From Microcystis elabens FACHB-917 (lineage in GTDB: Bacteria > Cyanobacteriota > Cyanobacteriia > PCC-6307 > Cyanobiaceae), in contig NZ_JACJSZ010000003.1 in the NCBI RefSeq assembly GCF_014698445.1, positions 62,001 to 126,000 on the forward strand: 64,000 nucleotides of DNA. The letters are read 5' to 3'. Below, one piece after another: positions 1 to 8,960 of the stretch. The translations under genes were made by a program, and so were the position numbers. The first letter of the stretch is position 1, and each line of letters starts with the position of its first letter. The notes under the pieces are model-generated. The model was not told the origin of the DNA. It searched no databases and saw only the letters and a list, made by a program, of their open reading frames with translations.

Positions 1-158
1 GAGGCCAGCGGACGCAGCTCGGCCACTGGAAAACCCCGCTCCTGCAGCAGGACCAGGAGCTCCTGACCCACCGCTCCGGTGGCGCCGAGGATGGCGATGC
101 GCAACGGCCGCGAGGGCAGATGGCGCGGAGGGCAGGGAAGGGTCGCTGAGACGGTCAA
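1..158 (-). CDS. asd: aspartate-semialdehyde dehydrogenase, N-terminal part (runs off the window)
   Basis: Reading the complement gives a Rossmann dinucleotide-binding start, RIAILGATGAVGQELL, followed by ERGFPVAELRPLAS, the usual opening of aspartate-semialdehyde dehydrogenase (NADPH-dependent reduction of aspartyl phosphate in Lys/Thr/Met synthesis). Only about 50 codons lie in the window; the catalytic Cys is outside. The start is uncertain: TTG at 158 gives a 17-residue leader before RIAIL, TTG at 104 starts directly at it; neither has a clear Shine-Dalgarno. It is divergent from tig across about 270 bp, an arrangement I associate with picocyanobacteria. Identification rests on the N-terminal motif and context only. 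Confidence 0.75.
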   Translation of the reverse strand, partial: MTVSATLPCPPRHLPSRPLRIAILGATGAVGQELLVLLQERGFPVAELRPLA

Positions 159-218
159 CGGGGGGAAAGGGGACGGGTGGCGGGTCGGGAGCGGGCCTGC
201 TGACTGGAGACGGGGCCC

Positions 219-239
219 GGGAACATTCCCTGGGGAATG
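219..239. promoter_or_regulatory. overlapping dyads in the asd/tig divergent intergenic region
   Basis: GGGAA-CA-TTCCC (219-230) overlaps CATTCCC-TG-GGGAATG (224-239); each is a perfect inverted repeat with a 2-bp centre, so the half-site GGGAA occurs three times in alternating orientation. It lies between the divergent asd and tig starts. A transcription-factor operator is an inference; the regulator is unknown. It is not the CIRCE heat-shock element. The rest of 159-432 shows no gene I would support. Confidence 0.45.
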
Positions 240-432
240 ATTCGGGTCGAAGCTGGAATTCAGAGCCCCCGAGACGCGAGCCTGAGTCAAAACAGCCGGC
301 CTGGAGGCCAGCCGGAGGGAACCCTTCAGTTGGAGATATGGGCGCGCCGGTGCGTCAATTGCACAATACGCGCCGGAGGCACGGAACGGCCAGTTTCTAG
401 GATGGAGGGCTGCCCCGAGGGAGCCCCAGTTC

Positions 433-1905
433 ATGAGTCCTGCCGCCAGCACCGAAGCCAACCTCCGGGTGACCACCTCCCCGCGCCCCGGAAGCCGTCT
501 GGCGGTGGAGGTCGCCGTGCCGGCGGGGCGCAGCCGGGAGAGCTACGAGACCGCCCTCGAGAAGCTGAGCCGCAGCGTCAAGCTGCCCGGCTTCCGCAAG
601 GGACGGGTTCCCCGGCCGGTGCTGCTGCAGCAGATCGGACCGCTGCGGATCCGCGCCACCGCGCTCGAGGACCTGGTCGATGCGGTCGTGCGGGAGGCGA
701 TGCAGCAGGAGGCCATCGAGGCCATCGGCCGGCCCGAACTCAGCGAAGCCTTCGAACGGGTCCTGGAGCGCTTCACACCCGGGGAGGAGCTCACCATCAC
801 CCTGGAGATGGATGTGGAGCCGACCCCCACCCTGCGCAGCACCAGGGGCTTCAAGGCCGAGGCGGAGCCCGTGCCCTTTGATCCTGCCCGGGTCGACGAA
901 CTGATCGAGCAGTCGCGCCGCCAGCTGGCCACCCTGGTGCCGGTGGAGGACCGGCCCGCCGCCGAAGGCGACGTGGCCCAGATCGCCTTCCGCGGCACCT
1001 TCGTCGACAGCGGCGAGGCCATCGAGGGCGGCAGCAGCGACGGGATGGAGGTGGAGCTGGAGGAGGGCCGCATGATCCCCGGCTTCGTGGCCGGCATCAT
1101 CGGCATGGCCGTCGGGGACAGCCGCGACGTCTCCTGCCGCTTCCCCGACAGCTACCCCCAGGAGCAGGCGGCGGGCCGCGAGGCCCTGTTCGCCATCACC
1201 CTGCTGGAACTGAAGACCCGGGAGCTGCCGGCCCTCGACGATGCCTTCGCCCAGCAGGCCAGCGACAAGCCGACCCTCGCCGAGCTCCGTGCCGACCTGG
1301 AGACCCGCCTGCGGGAGGACGCCGAGCGCCGCCACCGCGCCAACCGCCACGAGGCCCTGCTGACGGCCCTGGTGGAGCAGCTGGAGGTGGAGCTGCCTGA
1401 GACCCTGATCCAGCAGGAGGTGCGCAGCCTGATCGAGCAGACCGCCGGTCAGATCTCCCAGCAGGGCATGGATGTCAAGAAGCTGTTCACACCGGATCTG
1501 GTGCGCAGCCTCATGGACACCTCCCGGCCCGAGGCCGAGCAGCGGCTGCGGCGCAGCCTGGCGCTCAAGGCCCTGGCTGCAGCCGAGACGATCGAGGTGC
1601 CCGCCGCCGACCTGGAGGCCAGGCTGGCCGAGATCCGCAGGGGCCTGAGCGACGGCGCCGCCATTGATCCGGAGCGGCTGCGGCTGGCGGTGGCCGAGGA
1701 TCTGCTCAAGGAGAAGCTGCTGGAGTGGCTCGAGGCCAACAGCACCATCATTGACAAGGCCCCGGCCGCGGAGGAGGCCCCTGCGGCCGACGGGGCCCCG
1801 GCCAGCGATGACGCCTCTCCAAAGCCGGCCGAGGCCGCCAAGGCGAAGAAGGGAGCCGCCGGCGCCAAGGCCGCCAAGGCCCGGGAGGACGACGCCCAGC
1901 CATAG
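433..1905 (+). CDS. tig: trigger factor
   Basis: Ribosome-associated chaperone and peptidyl-prolyl isomerase that meets nascent chains at the exit tunnel. The 490-residue product has the N-terminal ribosome-binding domain with the signature GFRKGRVP at residues 53-60, a central FKBP-type domain from about residue 170 ([13 protein letters not shown]), and a helical C-terminal chaperone region. After about residue 440 comes a low-complexity Ala/Pro/Lys tail ([19 protein letters not shown]), longer than in many trigger factors and probably disordered. The start ATG at 433 leaves a short leader before [12 protein letters not shown], as in cyanobacterial homologues. It is followed by clpP and clpX in the same direction, a conserved folding/proteolysis cluster. 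Confidence 0.95.
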   Translation: MSPAASTEANLRVTTSPRPGSRLAVEVAVPAGRSRESYETALEKLSRSVKLPGFRKGRVPRPVLLQQIGPLRIRATALEDLVDAVVREAMQQEAIEAIGRPELSEAFERVLERFTPGEELTITLEMDVEPTPTLRSTRGFKAEAEPVPFDPARVDELIEQSRRQLATLVPVEDRPAAEGDVAQIAFRGTFVDSGEAIEGGSSDGMEVELEEGRMIPGFVAGIIGMAVGDSRDVSCRFPDSYPQEQAAGREALFAITLLELKTRELPALDDAFAQQASDKPTLAELRADLETRLREDAERRHRANRHEALLTALVEQLEVELPETLIQQEVRSLIEQTAGQISQQGMDVKKLFTPDLVRSLMDTSRPEAEQRLRRSLALKALAAAETIEVPAADLEARLAEIRRGLSDGAAIDPERLRLAVAEDLLKEKLLEWLEANSTIIDKAPAAEEAPAADGAPASDDASPKPAEAAKAKKGAAGAKAAKAREDDAQP

Positions 1906-1939
1906 ATTGCATTCACCTCCCGTCCACCAGCGAAACCGC

Positions 1940-2686
1940 GTGATCGACGCCCGACCGCCCCTGATCCCCGACGCGCGCTCCGCCGCCCTGGCCGGCCCTG
2001 GTGGATCGCGCCCCCACCCCGTGATCAACCGCTGGCGGGGGCCGCTCCCCTGGAACGGCCCGGACGCCACCCTGCCCTCGGCCAGCCCGGGGGTGCTGCC
2101 CACGGTGGTCGAACAGTCCGGCCGCGGCGACCGGGCCTTCGACATCTACTCCCGTCTGCTGCGGGAGCGGATCATCTTCCTCGGCACCGGCATCGACGAC
2201 CAGGTGGCCGATTCCCTGGTGGCCCAGCTCCTGTTCCTGGAAGCGGAGGACCCCGAGAAGGACATCCAGATCTACATCAACTCCCCGGGCGGCTCGGTGA
2301 CCTCCGGCCTGGCCATCTACGACACCATGCAGCAGGTGGCGCCGGACGTGGTCACGATCTGCTACGGCCTGGCCGCCAGCATGGGGGCTTTCCTGCTCAC
2401 CGGCGGGGCACCCGGCAAGCGGCTGGCCCTTCCCAATGCCCGGATCATGATCCACCAGCCGCTTGGGGGCGCCCAGGGCCAGGCGGTGGACATCGAGATC
2501 CAGGCCCGGGAGATCCTGTTTCTGAAGGACACCCTCAACGGGCTGATGGCGGAACACACCGGCCAGCCGCTTGGCAAGATCGCTGAAGATACCGACCGGG
2601 ACTACTTCCTTTCTCCGGCGGAAGCGGTTGAATACGGACTCATCGACCGGGTGGTCGATGACGCTCCACCCCCTGCCGTCCCCTAA
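1940..2686 (+). CDS. clpP: ATP-dependent Clp protease proteolytic subunit ClpP
   Basis: Serine protease subunit of the Clp complex, here linked to clpX. The triad is visible: Ser147 in [11 protein letters not shown], His172 in MIHQPLGG and Asp221 in DTDRDYFLS. The GTG at 1940 gives 248 residues starting [11 protein letters not shown], an N-terminal extension of about 45 residues before [13 protein letters not shown] that resembles the extended ClpP paralogue found beside clpX in Synechococcus. The frame stays open upstream inside tig, but an earlier start would only add Arg/Pro-rich sequence. The gap to tig is 34 bp and to clpX 143 bp. Cyanobacteria carry several ClpP/ClpR paralogues; this one is catalytically complete. 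Confidence 0.93.
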   Translation: MIDARPPLIPDARSAALAGPGGSRPHPVINRWRGPLPWNGPDATLPSASPGVLPTVVEQSGRGDRAFDIYSRLLRERIIFLGTGIDDQVADSLVAQLLFLEAEDPEKDIQIYINSPGGSVTSGLAIYDTMQQVAPDVVTICYGLAASMGAFLLTGGAPGKRLALPNARIMIHQPLGGAQGQAVDIEIQAREILFLKDTLNGLMAEHTGQPLGKIAEDTDRDYFLSPAEAVEYGLIDRVVDDAPPPAVP

Positions 2687-2829
2687 TCCTCTTCCCGGGA
2701 CGTCAGCCGACCATCGCTCCGGGCGTCCGGAACGACTGACAAATCGGCGTCTGGGGTCGATCCTGGGGTTCGGACCATCCTCCCTCCATTCCCAGGGCGT
2801 CCACCGCCGCTCCCGCCGCCTCCTTGCCG

Positions 2830-4203
2830 ATGGCCAAGTTCGACGCCCATCTGAAGTGCTCCTTCTGTGGCAAGTCCCAGGAACAGGTGCGCAAACTGAT
2901 CGCCGGGCCCGGCGTCTACATCTGCGACGAGTGCATCGATCTCTGCAACGAGATCCTCGACGAGGAGCTGGTCGAGCACCACGGCCATGGCCCGGCGGGC
3001 CGGCCCATGGCCGACGGGGGCCGCAAGGCACCCGCGAAGAAATCGGCCCGACCGGCCCCCACCCTGGCCACCATCCCCAGGCCCCAGGAGATCAAGAGTT
3101 TTCTCGACCAGCAGGTGGTGGGCCAGGAGGAGGCCAAGAAGGTGCTGGCCGTGGCCGTCTACAACCACTACAAGCGGCTGGCCTGGCAGGGGGACGGCAA
3201 GGGGGAGACGGATCAGACGGCCACCCGCCTGCACAAGTCGAACATCCTGCTGATCGGCCCGACCGGCTGCGGCAAGACCCTCCTGGCCCAGTCCCTGGCC
3301 GAGATGCTCGACGTGCCCTTCGCTGTGGCCGATGCCACCACCCTCACCGAAGCGGGCTACGTCGGCGAGGACGTCGAGAACATCCTGCTGCGCCTGCTCC
3401 AGAAGGCCGATCTGGACGTCGAACAGGCCCAGCGGGGCATCATCTACATCGACGAGATCGACAAGATCGCCCGCAAGAGCGAGAACCCCTCGATCACCCG
3501 CGACGTCTCCGGAGAGGGCGTGCAGCAGGCCCTGCTGAAGATGCTGGAGGGCACCGTCGCCAACGTGCCTCCCCAGGGCGGCCGTAAGCACCCCTATCAG
3601 GACTGCATCCAGATCGACACCAGCCAGGTGCTGTTCATCTGCGGCGGCGCCTTCGTGGGGCTGGAGGACCTGGTCCAGAAACGGATGGGCCGCAACGCGA
3701 TCGGCTTCCTGCCGGCCGATGGCCGCAGCCGGGTGCGGGCCGCCAAGGACAGGCAGTCCAGCGAGGTGCTGCGCCACCTCGAACCGGAGGATCTGGTGCG
3801 CTACGGCCTGATCCCCGAGTTCATCGGCCGGCTGCCGGTGAGCGCGGTGCTCGAACCCCTCGACACCAGTGCCCTGGAGGCGATTCTCACCGAACCGCGG
3901 GACGCCCTGGTGAAGCAGTTCCAGACCCTGCTGAGCATGGACAACGTGCGGCTCGAGTTTGAACCGGGGGCCGTCGAGGCCATCGCCGCCGAGGCCCATC
4001 GCCGCAAGACCGGCGCCCGGGCCCTGCGGGGCATCGTCGAGGAGCTGATGCTCGACGTCATGTACGACCTGCCCTCCCGCCGCGACATGCAGACCTTCAC
4101 CATCACCCGCGAGCTGGTGGAGCAGCGCAGCAAGGCCAAGGTGCTGCCGATCAGCGCCGCCGCCGACCTCGATGGCCACCGGGGCGAGCAGGCCACGGCC
4201 TGA
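2830..4203 (+). CDS. clpX: ATP-dependent Clp protease ATP-binding subunit ClpX
   Basis: AAA+ unfoldase that feeds substrates to ClpP. The 457-residue protein begins [15 protein letters not shown]: the N-terminal zinc-binding domain has Cys10, Cys13, Cys32 and Cys35. Walker A is GPTGCGKT (Lys149), Walker [10 protein letters not shown], and the C-terminal region contains the pore and sensor segments ([16 protein letters not shown]). A TTG at 2824 would add two residues; ATG 2830 matches the family start. The last 30 or so residues ([21 protein letters not shown]) are variable in the family. Cotranscription with clpP is plausible from orientation and spacing. Confidence 0.96.
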   Translation: MAKFDAHLKCSFCGKSQEQVRKLIAGPGVYICDECIDLCNEILDEELVEHHGHGPAGRPMADGGRKAPAKKSARPAPTLATIPRPQEIKSFLDQQVVGQEEAKKVLAVAVYNHYKRLAWQGDGKGETDQTATRLHKSNILLIGPTGCGKTLLAQSLAEMLDVPFAVADATTLTEAGYVGEDVENILLRLLQKADLDVEQAQRGIIYIDEIDKIARKSENPSITRDVSGEGVQQALLKMLEGTVANVPPQGGRKHPYQDCIQIDTSQVLFICGGAFVGLEDLVQKRMGRNAIGFLPADGRSRVRAAKDRQSSEVLRHLEPEDLVRYGLIPEFIGRLPVSAVLEPLDTSALEAILTEPRDALVKQFQTLLSMDNVRLEFEPGAVEAIAAEAHRRKTGARALRGIVEELMLDVMYDLPSRRDMQTFTITRELVEQRSKAKVLPISAAADLDGHRGEQATA

Positions 4204-4339
4204 GCCCTGTCCGGGCTCGCCAGTCGGTCACCCTCGTGACGGTGCGTGCGGGCGAGCGGCTATCCCCACTCCCGGAGAGAATCCCGGGCCGGGCCAGTGA
4301 CGCGATGCTGAACGGATTCCCTTCCCTCCGCTCCGTTCC

Positions 4340-5068
4340 TTGGCCGCCGCCGATCACCTGCAGGCCCCCCGCCAGCACGGTCTGTTCCTGCACCACGGCA
4401 TCGACCTGGGGGACGGCACCGTGGCCCATTACCTGGAGGGCCGGGAAATCCTGCGCAGTCCCCTGCAGGACTTCAGCCGCGGCGAACCCATCAGCGCCGT
4501 GACCTATCCGGAGGGGGCCTGCTCGCCGGTGGGGGTGACCCTGCGGCGGGCCATGGGCCGCATCGGGGAGCAGCGCTACAACCTGCTGTTCAACAACTGC
4601 GAGCATTTCGCCCACTGGTGCAAGACGGGCCGGCACCGCAGCGCCCAGGTGGAAGACTGGCTCCACACCGGCAGCCTCGGCGCCCTGGCCCTCGGCCAGT
4701 TCGTGCCGGCCGCCCTGCTCACCGGCGCCCGGGTGCTGCTGCGCCAGGGCCAGCCCCTCGCCGAAACCCTGGCCAGCGGGATCGACCCCGAGCAACTGTC
4801 CCGGGGCCGCGAGCTCGCCCGCCGCAGCCTGGAGCAGCTCGATGGCCTGCGCCAACGGCTGCAGGAGCGACTGGAGGAGGAACTGGCCCGGGCCGAGCGG
4901 CGCTGGGGCGAGGGGGACGGCCTCGCCACGGGCAACGACCCCTTCGAGCGGCTGCGCCTGGCGGGGCAGAACCTGGCCGACCAGCTGGCGGCGGTGGAGG
5001 AGATGGAGGACAGGCTGGAGCGCCTGCTGGCGCCGGGGGGGACCGCCGAGGCCACGGATCAGTCGTAA
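4340..5068 (+). CDS. LRAT/NlpC-P60-like protein (lecithin:retinol acyltransferase fold)
   Basis: The 242-residue product has the LRAT-type permuted papain signature: His19 in FLHHGIDLGDG and the catalytic Cys87 in LLFNNCEHFAHWC. Such enzymes are thiol acyltransferases or hydrolases; the substrate here is unknown. A hydrophobic stretch (LGALALGQFVPAALLTG, about residues 111-127) follows the catalytic domain, then a long charged helical region rich in Arg, Glu and Leu with likely coiled-coil character (about 150-235). The TTG at 4340 is the most convincing start because the family domain begins within 15 residues; no strong Shine-Dalgarno is visible. The 3' end overlaps the convergent sulfotransferase-like gene by 10 bp. 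It begins an accessory trio inserted between clpX and dnaX. Confidence 0.7.
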   Translation: MAAADHLQAPRQHGLFLHHGIDLGDGTVAHYLEGREILRSPLQDFSRGEPISAVTYPEGACSPVGVTLRRAMGRIGEQRYNLLFNNCEHFAHWCKTGRHRSAQVEDWLHTGSLGALALGQFVPAALLTGARVLLRQGQPLAETLASGIDPEQLSRGRELARRSLEQLDGLRQRLQERLEEELARAERRWGEGDGLATGNDPFERLRLAGQNLADQLAAVEEMEDRLERLLAPGGTAEATDQS

Positions 5069-5781
5069 CCGAGCGTGGCGAAATCCGCCGCCCACAGCTG
5101 CCTCACCCGCGCCTCGGCCTCCGGCTCGAAGGCTTCGCCGGGGGGCAGGTGGACGGTGGCGTTCAGGTGCGGCAGGGTCAGGGCGCAGCCGAGCCGGCGG
5201 CTGACGCTGTCGAAATCGGCCGCGAGGGTCTCGAAGCGGCCGATGAAGTCCACGATCACCTCACCGCCCTGACTGCAGACATAGGAGGACTGGAGCAGGG
5301 TCGGAGCCATCACCAGCCCCCGGTACCGGTGCAGATGACCGTGGAGACGATTGACATCCTCCACCGTGAAGCGGCGCCGGGCCCCGGGGGCAAGCGGTGG
5401 AGCCGGTGGGGCGGCCGGGCGATCGTCCCGCCGACCCGCCAGGCGCCGCAGCGCCGAGCGGACCCGCCCCGGGGGACCCGCCACCGCCGGAGGGCGGCGG
5501 CGCGGAGCCAGGTTGTAGGCGTACTGGGAGGTGAACCAGTCGAGGGGATGGCGCACGAAGACGAACTTGAAGCAGGACTCCCAGACGTCCCCGGGCAGCA
5601 GGGAGCGCAGAACCGTCGGCGGCATGTGCTTGTTGGCCCAGAGACCGGGCAGGCCGCCGTTGAGCCCATCCACATCACCGTAGGGGGCCAACTGATCCTC
5701 GATCGATGTTGTTCCTGTCTTGCCGTTGGAGATGAAGATGAACTTCTTTTCCAGGGAAATGATCGCCACTGGGAAAGACAC
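5059..5781 (-). CDS. sulfotransferase-family protein
   Basis: The 240-residue protein has the two hallmarks of PAPS-dependent sulfotransferases: a 5'-phosphosulfate loop SNGKTGTTSIE (residues 18-28) near the N-terminus and a 3'-phosphate segment FVFVRHPLDWFTSQ around Arg77. This is the arrangement of the small Golgi-like sulfotransferase family also seen in cyanobacteria, where targets are usually polysaccharides or glycolipids. No transmembrane segment or signal is evident. The start is GTG at 5781, with a second GTG four codons in. It is divergent from the following glycosyltransferase-like gene, so a shared role in modifying a surface glycan is possible but inferred. The region 5782-5927 between them holds no other gene and presumably both promoters. 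Confidence 0.72.
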   Translation of the reverse strand: MSFPVAIISLEKKFIFISNGKTGTTSIEDQLAPYGDVDGLNGGLPGLWANKHMPPTVLRSLLPGDVWESCFKFVFVRHPLDWFTSQYAYNLAPRRRPPAVAGPPGRVRSALRRLAGRRDDRPAAPPAPPLAPGARRRFTVEDVNRLHGHLHRYRGLVMAPTLLQSSYVCSQGGEVIVDFIGRFETLAADFDSVSRRLGCALTLPHLNATVHLPPGEAFEPEAEARVRQLWAADFATLGYD

Positions 5782-5927
5782 TCTCGGACAATTGGCGCCG
5801 CCAGCCTACAGGGTCGCCAACGTTCGATCGCCCCTTCCTGCGGGAGACACCGGCATCCTCGCCGACAGGCTAGCGACCTCGCTCGGAATGCGATGTAGAG
5901 TCCATCAGAAAACATCCATCCGGATGC

Positions 5928-6866
5928 GTGAAGAATCTCATCATCACCTCGTCCTTCGGTTATCACCCCGTCCAGCTGATCCCGTTCCTGGAGTCAGCCC
6001 ACCGGGCCTGCAAGGAAGCCGAGGTGACGATCATCACATCGCCATCCGATGCGGCGCGCTACGGCATCCTCAAGGAGCGCTATCCCAACCTGAGCTTCTT
6101 CCTGATCCCCGAACGCAAACGATCCCCCACGCCAGGCCAGAAAGGCACTGCAGGTCAGGCCCGGCAACGCCTCAAGAAGGCCAAGCTCATCGCCCTGCTG
6201 CTGCTCAAGAGCAAACTCGGCCTGCGACCGATCATCCGCCACGACCGGCCGTCCGTTCTCGGCCTCAGCATGCTCAACGTCCATGTCTGCCTGCGTCGCT
6301 ACTTCGCCGCACGCGATCTGCTGGCGGAGCGCGGCGACAGGGACATCGCCTCCGTCCTGCTGGCCGATGTGCGTGATGTGATCTTTCAATCCGACCCCTT
6401 TGCCCATGTGGGCTCCGGTCGCTACACGGGTGACGAGATCCTCAAGGTCAGGGACTGCCACTCCAATTCGGTCTGGATCAAGGCGGCTTACGGCGAAGAG
6501 ATCTTCAACCAGCTCGCCGACAAGGTCTCCGTCTGCTCCGGCGTTTCGATCGGCACCCTCGGGTCGATGCTGGAGTATCTGGATGCCTTCTGTCGGGAAA
6601 CCATCCGCGTGATGCAGGACAAGTGTCTCGACACCCTGCCGGTCTGGGATCAGGCCTTTCACATCAAGATGCTGCTGCTTGACGGCTTTCCGTTCCAGAT
6701 GGTGCCGTGGAACGGCTTCGTGGCCACCGTCGCCCAGGCGGGAGCGGAGCACCTGCGGGTGAATGCCGAAGGGCTCGTCGAGGTGGATGGCCGGGTCCCG
6801 GCGATCCTCCACCAGTACGACCGCCATCCGCCGATCCAGGAGCACATCCACGCCACCTACAGCTGA
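5928..6866 (+). CDS. glycosyltransferase-like protein with DxxD metal-binding-type motif
   Basis: I do not recognise a named family with certainty. The 312-residue soluble protein starts MKNLIITSSFGYHPVQLIPFL and contains LLADVRDVIFQSDPF at about 144-158, a pattern (Asp147, Asp150) like the nucleotide-sugar/metal site of several GT-A glycosyltransferases that transfer onto surface glycans. It also has a later LPVWDQAFHI segment of the kind that often contacts acceptor or donor. No membrane segment is seen. The GTG at 5928 is the only sensible start. G+C is visibly lower than in clpX or dnaX, which together with its place in the accessory trio suggests acquisition. Best read as a putative glycan-modifying transferase. 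Confidence 0.6.
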   Translation: MKNLIITSSFGYHPVQLIPFLESAHRACKEAEVTIITSPSDAARYGILKERYPNLSFFLIPERKRSPTPGQKGTAGQARQRLKKAKLIALLLLKSKLGLRPIIRHDRPSVLGLSMLNVHVCLRRYFAARDLLAERGDRDIASVLLADVRDVIFQSDPFAHVGSGRYTGDEILKVRDCHSNSVWIKAAYGEEIFNQLADKVSVCSGVSIGTLGSMLEYLDAFCRETIRVMQDKCLDTLPVWDQAFHIKMLLLDGFPFQMVPWNGFVATVAQAGAEHLRVNAEGLVEVDGRVPAILHQYDRHPPIQEHIHATYS

Positions 6867-6930
6867 ACCGCCGCCCCGATCCGCCCGCAGACCGTCCGCC
6901 CTAGGCTCCAGACCGGTCAGGGCAGGGTGC

Positions 6931-8685
6931 ATGGTCCAGGCCTACGAGCCCCTTCATCACAAGTACCGGCCCCAGCGCTTCGACCAGCTGGTGGGCCAGA
7001 AGGCGGTGGCCGACACCCTCAGCCAGGCCCTGCTCCAGAACCGCATCGCCCCGGCCTATCTGTTCAGCGGCCCCCGCGGCACGGGCAAGACCTCGAGCGC
7101 CCGCATCCTGGCCCGCTCGCTCAACTGTCTGGCCAGCCCGGGACCGACGCCGGAGCCCTGCGGCCGCTGCGCGCTGTGCGTCGACATCGCCGCCGGCAAC
7201 GCCCTCGATGTGATCGAGATCGACGCCGCCTCCAACACCGGCGTCGACAACATCCGGGAGCTGATCGAACGGTCCCGCTTCGCCCCGGTCCAGGCCCGCT
7301 GGAAGGTCTACGTGGTGGACGAGTGCCACATGCTCTCCACCGCCGCCTTCAACGCCCTGCTCAAGACCCTGGAGGAACCGCCGCCGCGGGTGGTGTTCGT
7401 GCTGGCCACCACCGACCCCCAGCGGGTGCTGCCCACCATCCTCAGCCGCTGCCAGCGCTTCGATTTCCGCCGCATCCCCCTGGAGGCCCTGGTGGGGCAC
7501 CTGCAGTGGATCGCCGCCGAGGAGTCCATCGGCATCACCCCGGAGGCCCTGCATCTGGTGGCCCAGCGCTCCCAGGGCGGGCTGCGGGACGCCGAGAGTC
7601 TGCTCGACCAGCTCAGCCTGCTGCCGGCGCCGATCGCCGCCGACGCGGTGTGGGATCTGCTGGGGGTGGTGCCGGAGCTGGAACTGCTGCAGCTGGCCGA
7701 GGCCCTGGCGGCGTCGGACCCCCTCCAGGTGGTGGAGGGCTGCCGCGAGCTGCTGGACCGGGGGCGGGAACCGGCCGCCGTGCTGCAGGGGCTGGTCAGC
7801 CTGCAGCGGGACCTGCTGCTGGCGGGGGTGGCCCCCGACCGGCTGGAGCTCACCAGCGTGACACCCGAGCTGCGGCCGCGGCTGCCGGAGGTGGCGCGAC
7901 GGATCGGCAAGGCCCGCCTGCTGCGCTGGCAGTCCCAGCTCAAGGGCAGCGAGCAGCAGCTTCGCCACAGCGTCCAGCCGCGGCTGTGGCTGGAGGTGCT
8001 GCTGCTGGGTCTGCTCGCCGAACCCGCTGTCGCCCCCAGCTCGGCAGCGCCCTTGCCGACGTCCTCCGCCCCCACCGCCGCACCGATGGCCCCGGTGGAA
8101 GTGACCGCCCCAGCGGCGCCGACGCCAACCCCAGCCGCAGTGGCCCCCGCGGAGACTGCCCCCACAACCGAGAACCTCGCGGAGCTGTGGCAACAGATCC
8201 TGGCCAGCCTGGAACTGCCCTCCACCCGGATGCTGCTGTCCCAGCAGGCCCAGCTCCTGCGGCTGGACGAGCGTCGGGCGGTGGTGCGGGTGGCCGGTAC
8301 CTGGATGGCCATGGTTCAGAGCCGCCTGCCCCTACTGGAGAAAGCGGTGGCCAGCGCCCTTGGGAGTCCCCGGCAACTGTCGCTGGAGGCGGGGGGGGAT
8401 GGTCCCGCCAGCGTCGCAGCTCCACCACCACCAAGGGCAACAGCCCAGGCAGCACCAGAACCTGTCCGAGAAGGCGCCACAGGGGCCAAGGTGGCTGCGG
8501 CCCCTCCCGTCCAGAGCTCTGCCGCTGATCCGACCATCGTGAAGGCTGCGATCTCACCAACAACGCTCCCATTGCCAACCCAATCGGAACCGGTTCAGAA
8601 CCATCGAATTGATGAGCACGCACAACGTCTTGCCGACTTCTTCAACGGCGAAGTCATCGCCCAAGACGGCACCAACCTCCAATGA
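6931..8685 (+). CDS. dnaX: DNA polymerase III subunit gamma/tau
   Basis: Clamp-loader ATPase. The ATG at 6931 gives 584 residues beginning MVQAYEPLHHKYRPQRFDQLVG. Walker A is GPRGTGKTS (47-55), the zinc-binding Cys are at about 66, 77, 80 and 83, and Walker B/DECH is at 130-133, followed by LLKTLEEPPPRVVFVLATT and the sensor region LPTILSRCQRF. From about residue 370 the protein becomes Ala/Pro/Thr-rich with a small conserved patch (LAELWQQILASLELPSTRMLL), and the last 60 codons are lower in G+C. It is continuous: no intein and no A-rich slippery heptamer that would make a separate gamma form is seen. Confidence 0.93.
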   Translation: MVQAYEPLHHKYRPQRFDQLVGQKAVADTLSQALLQNRIAPAYLFSGPRGTGKTSSARILARSLNCLASPGPTPEPCGRCALCVDIAAGNALDVIEIDAASNTGVDNIRELIERSRFAPVQARWKVYVVDECHMLSTAAFNALLKTLEEPPPRVVFVLATTDPQRVLPTILSRCQRFDFRRIPLEALVGHLQWIAAEESIGITPEALHLVAQRSQGGLRDAESLLDQLSLLPAPIAADAVWDLLGVVPELELLQLAEALAASDPLQVVEGCRELLDRGREPAAVLQGLVSLQRDLLLAGVAPDRLELTSVTPELRPRLPEVARRIGKARLLRWQSQLKGSEQQLRHSVQPRLWLEVLLLGLLAEPAVAPSSAAPLPTSSAPTAAPMAPVEVTAPAAPTPTPAAVAPAETAPTTENLAELWQQILASLELPSTRMLLSQQAQLLRLDERRAVVRVAGTWMAMVQSRLPLLEKAVASALGSPRQLSLEAGGDGPASVAAPPPPRATAQAAPEPVREGATGAKVAAAPPVQSSAADPTIVKAAISPTTLPLPTQSEPVQNHRIDEHAQRLADFFNGEVIAQDGTNLQ

Positions 8686-8960
8686 CTCACACTGTCACAA
8701 TGGCCAACATCATCTTGATTTGGCCTTGCCAGCACTTCGCCTCATAGCACGGGTGCGCGCGACGACAACTTGCCGGGCTTACAGACCATCGAGGTCAGCT
8801 GGGACAGAAACGATGCCGTCGGCGAACACTCTTGCGAAATGGATCTACCTTTCCGGTCAGCAGGCGCAGCCAGGGATAGAATTCACACATCGGTCAAGCT
8901 CTTAGCCCGTGATCATCCGGACAAAGGCCCTCTTCTGAAGTCGGTGGATTGGCGATCCGT

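Noticed and set aside
397-2145. 582-codon minus-strand open frame over tig
   Set aside because: It runs antisense through a complete trigger factor gene, and its translation is Gly/Leu/Gln/Ala-rich without domain features. High G+C leaves antisense frames open.
6931-8685. Intein or programmed frameshift in dnaX
   Set aside because: The protein is continuous through Walker A and the zinc site, as in intein-free DnaX, and no A-rich slippery heptamer with a nearby stop was found.
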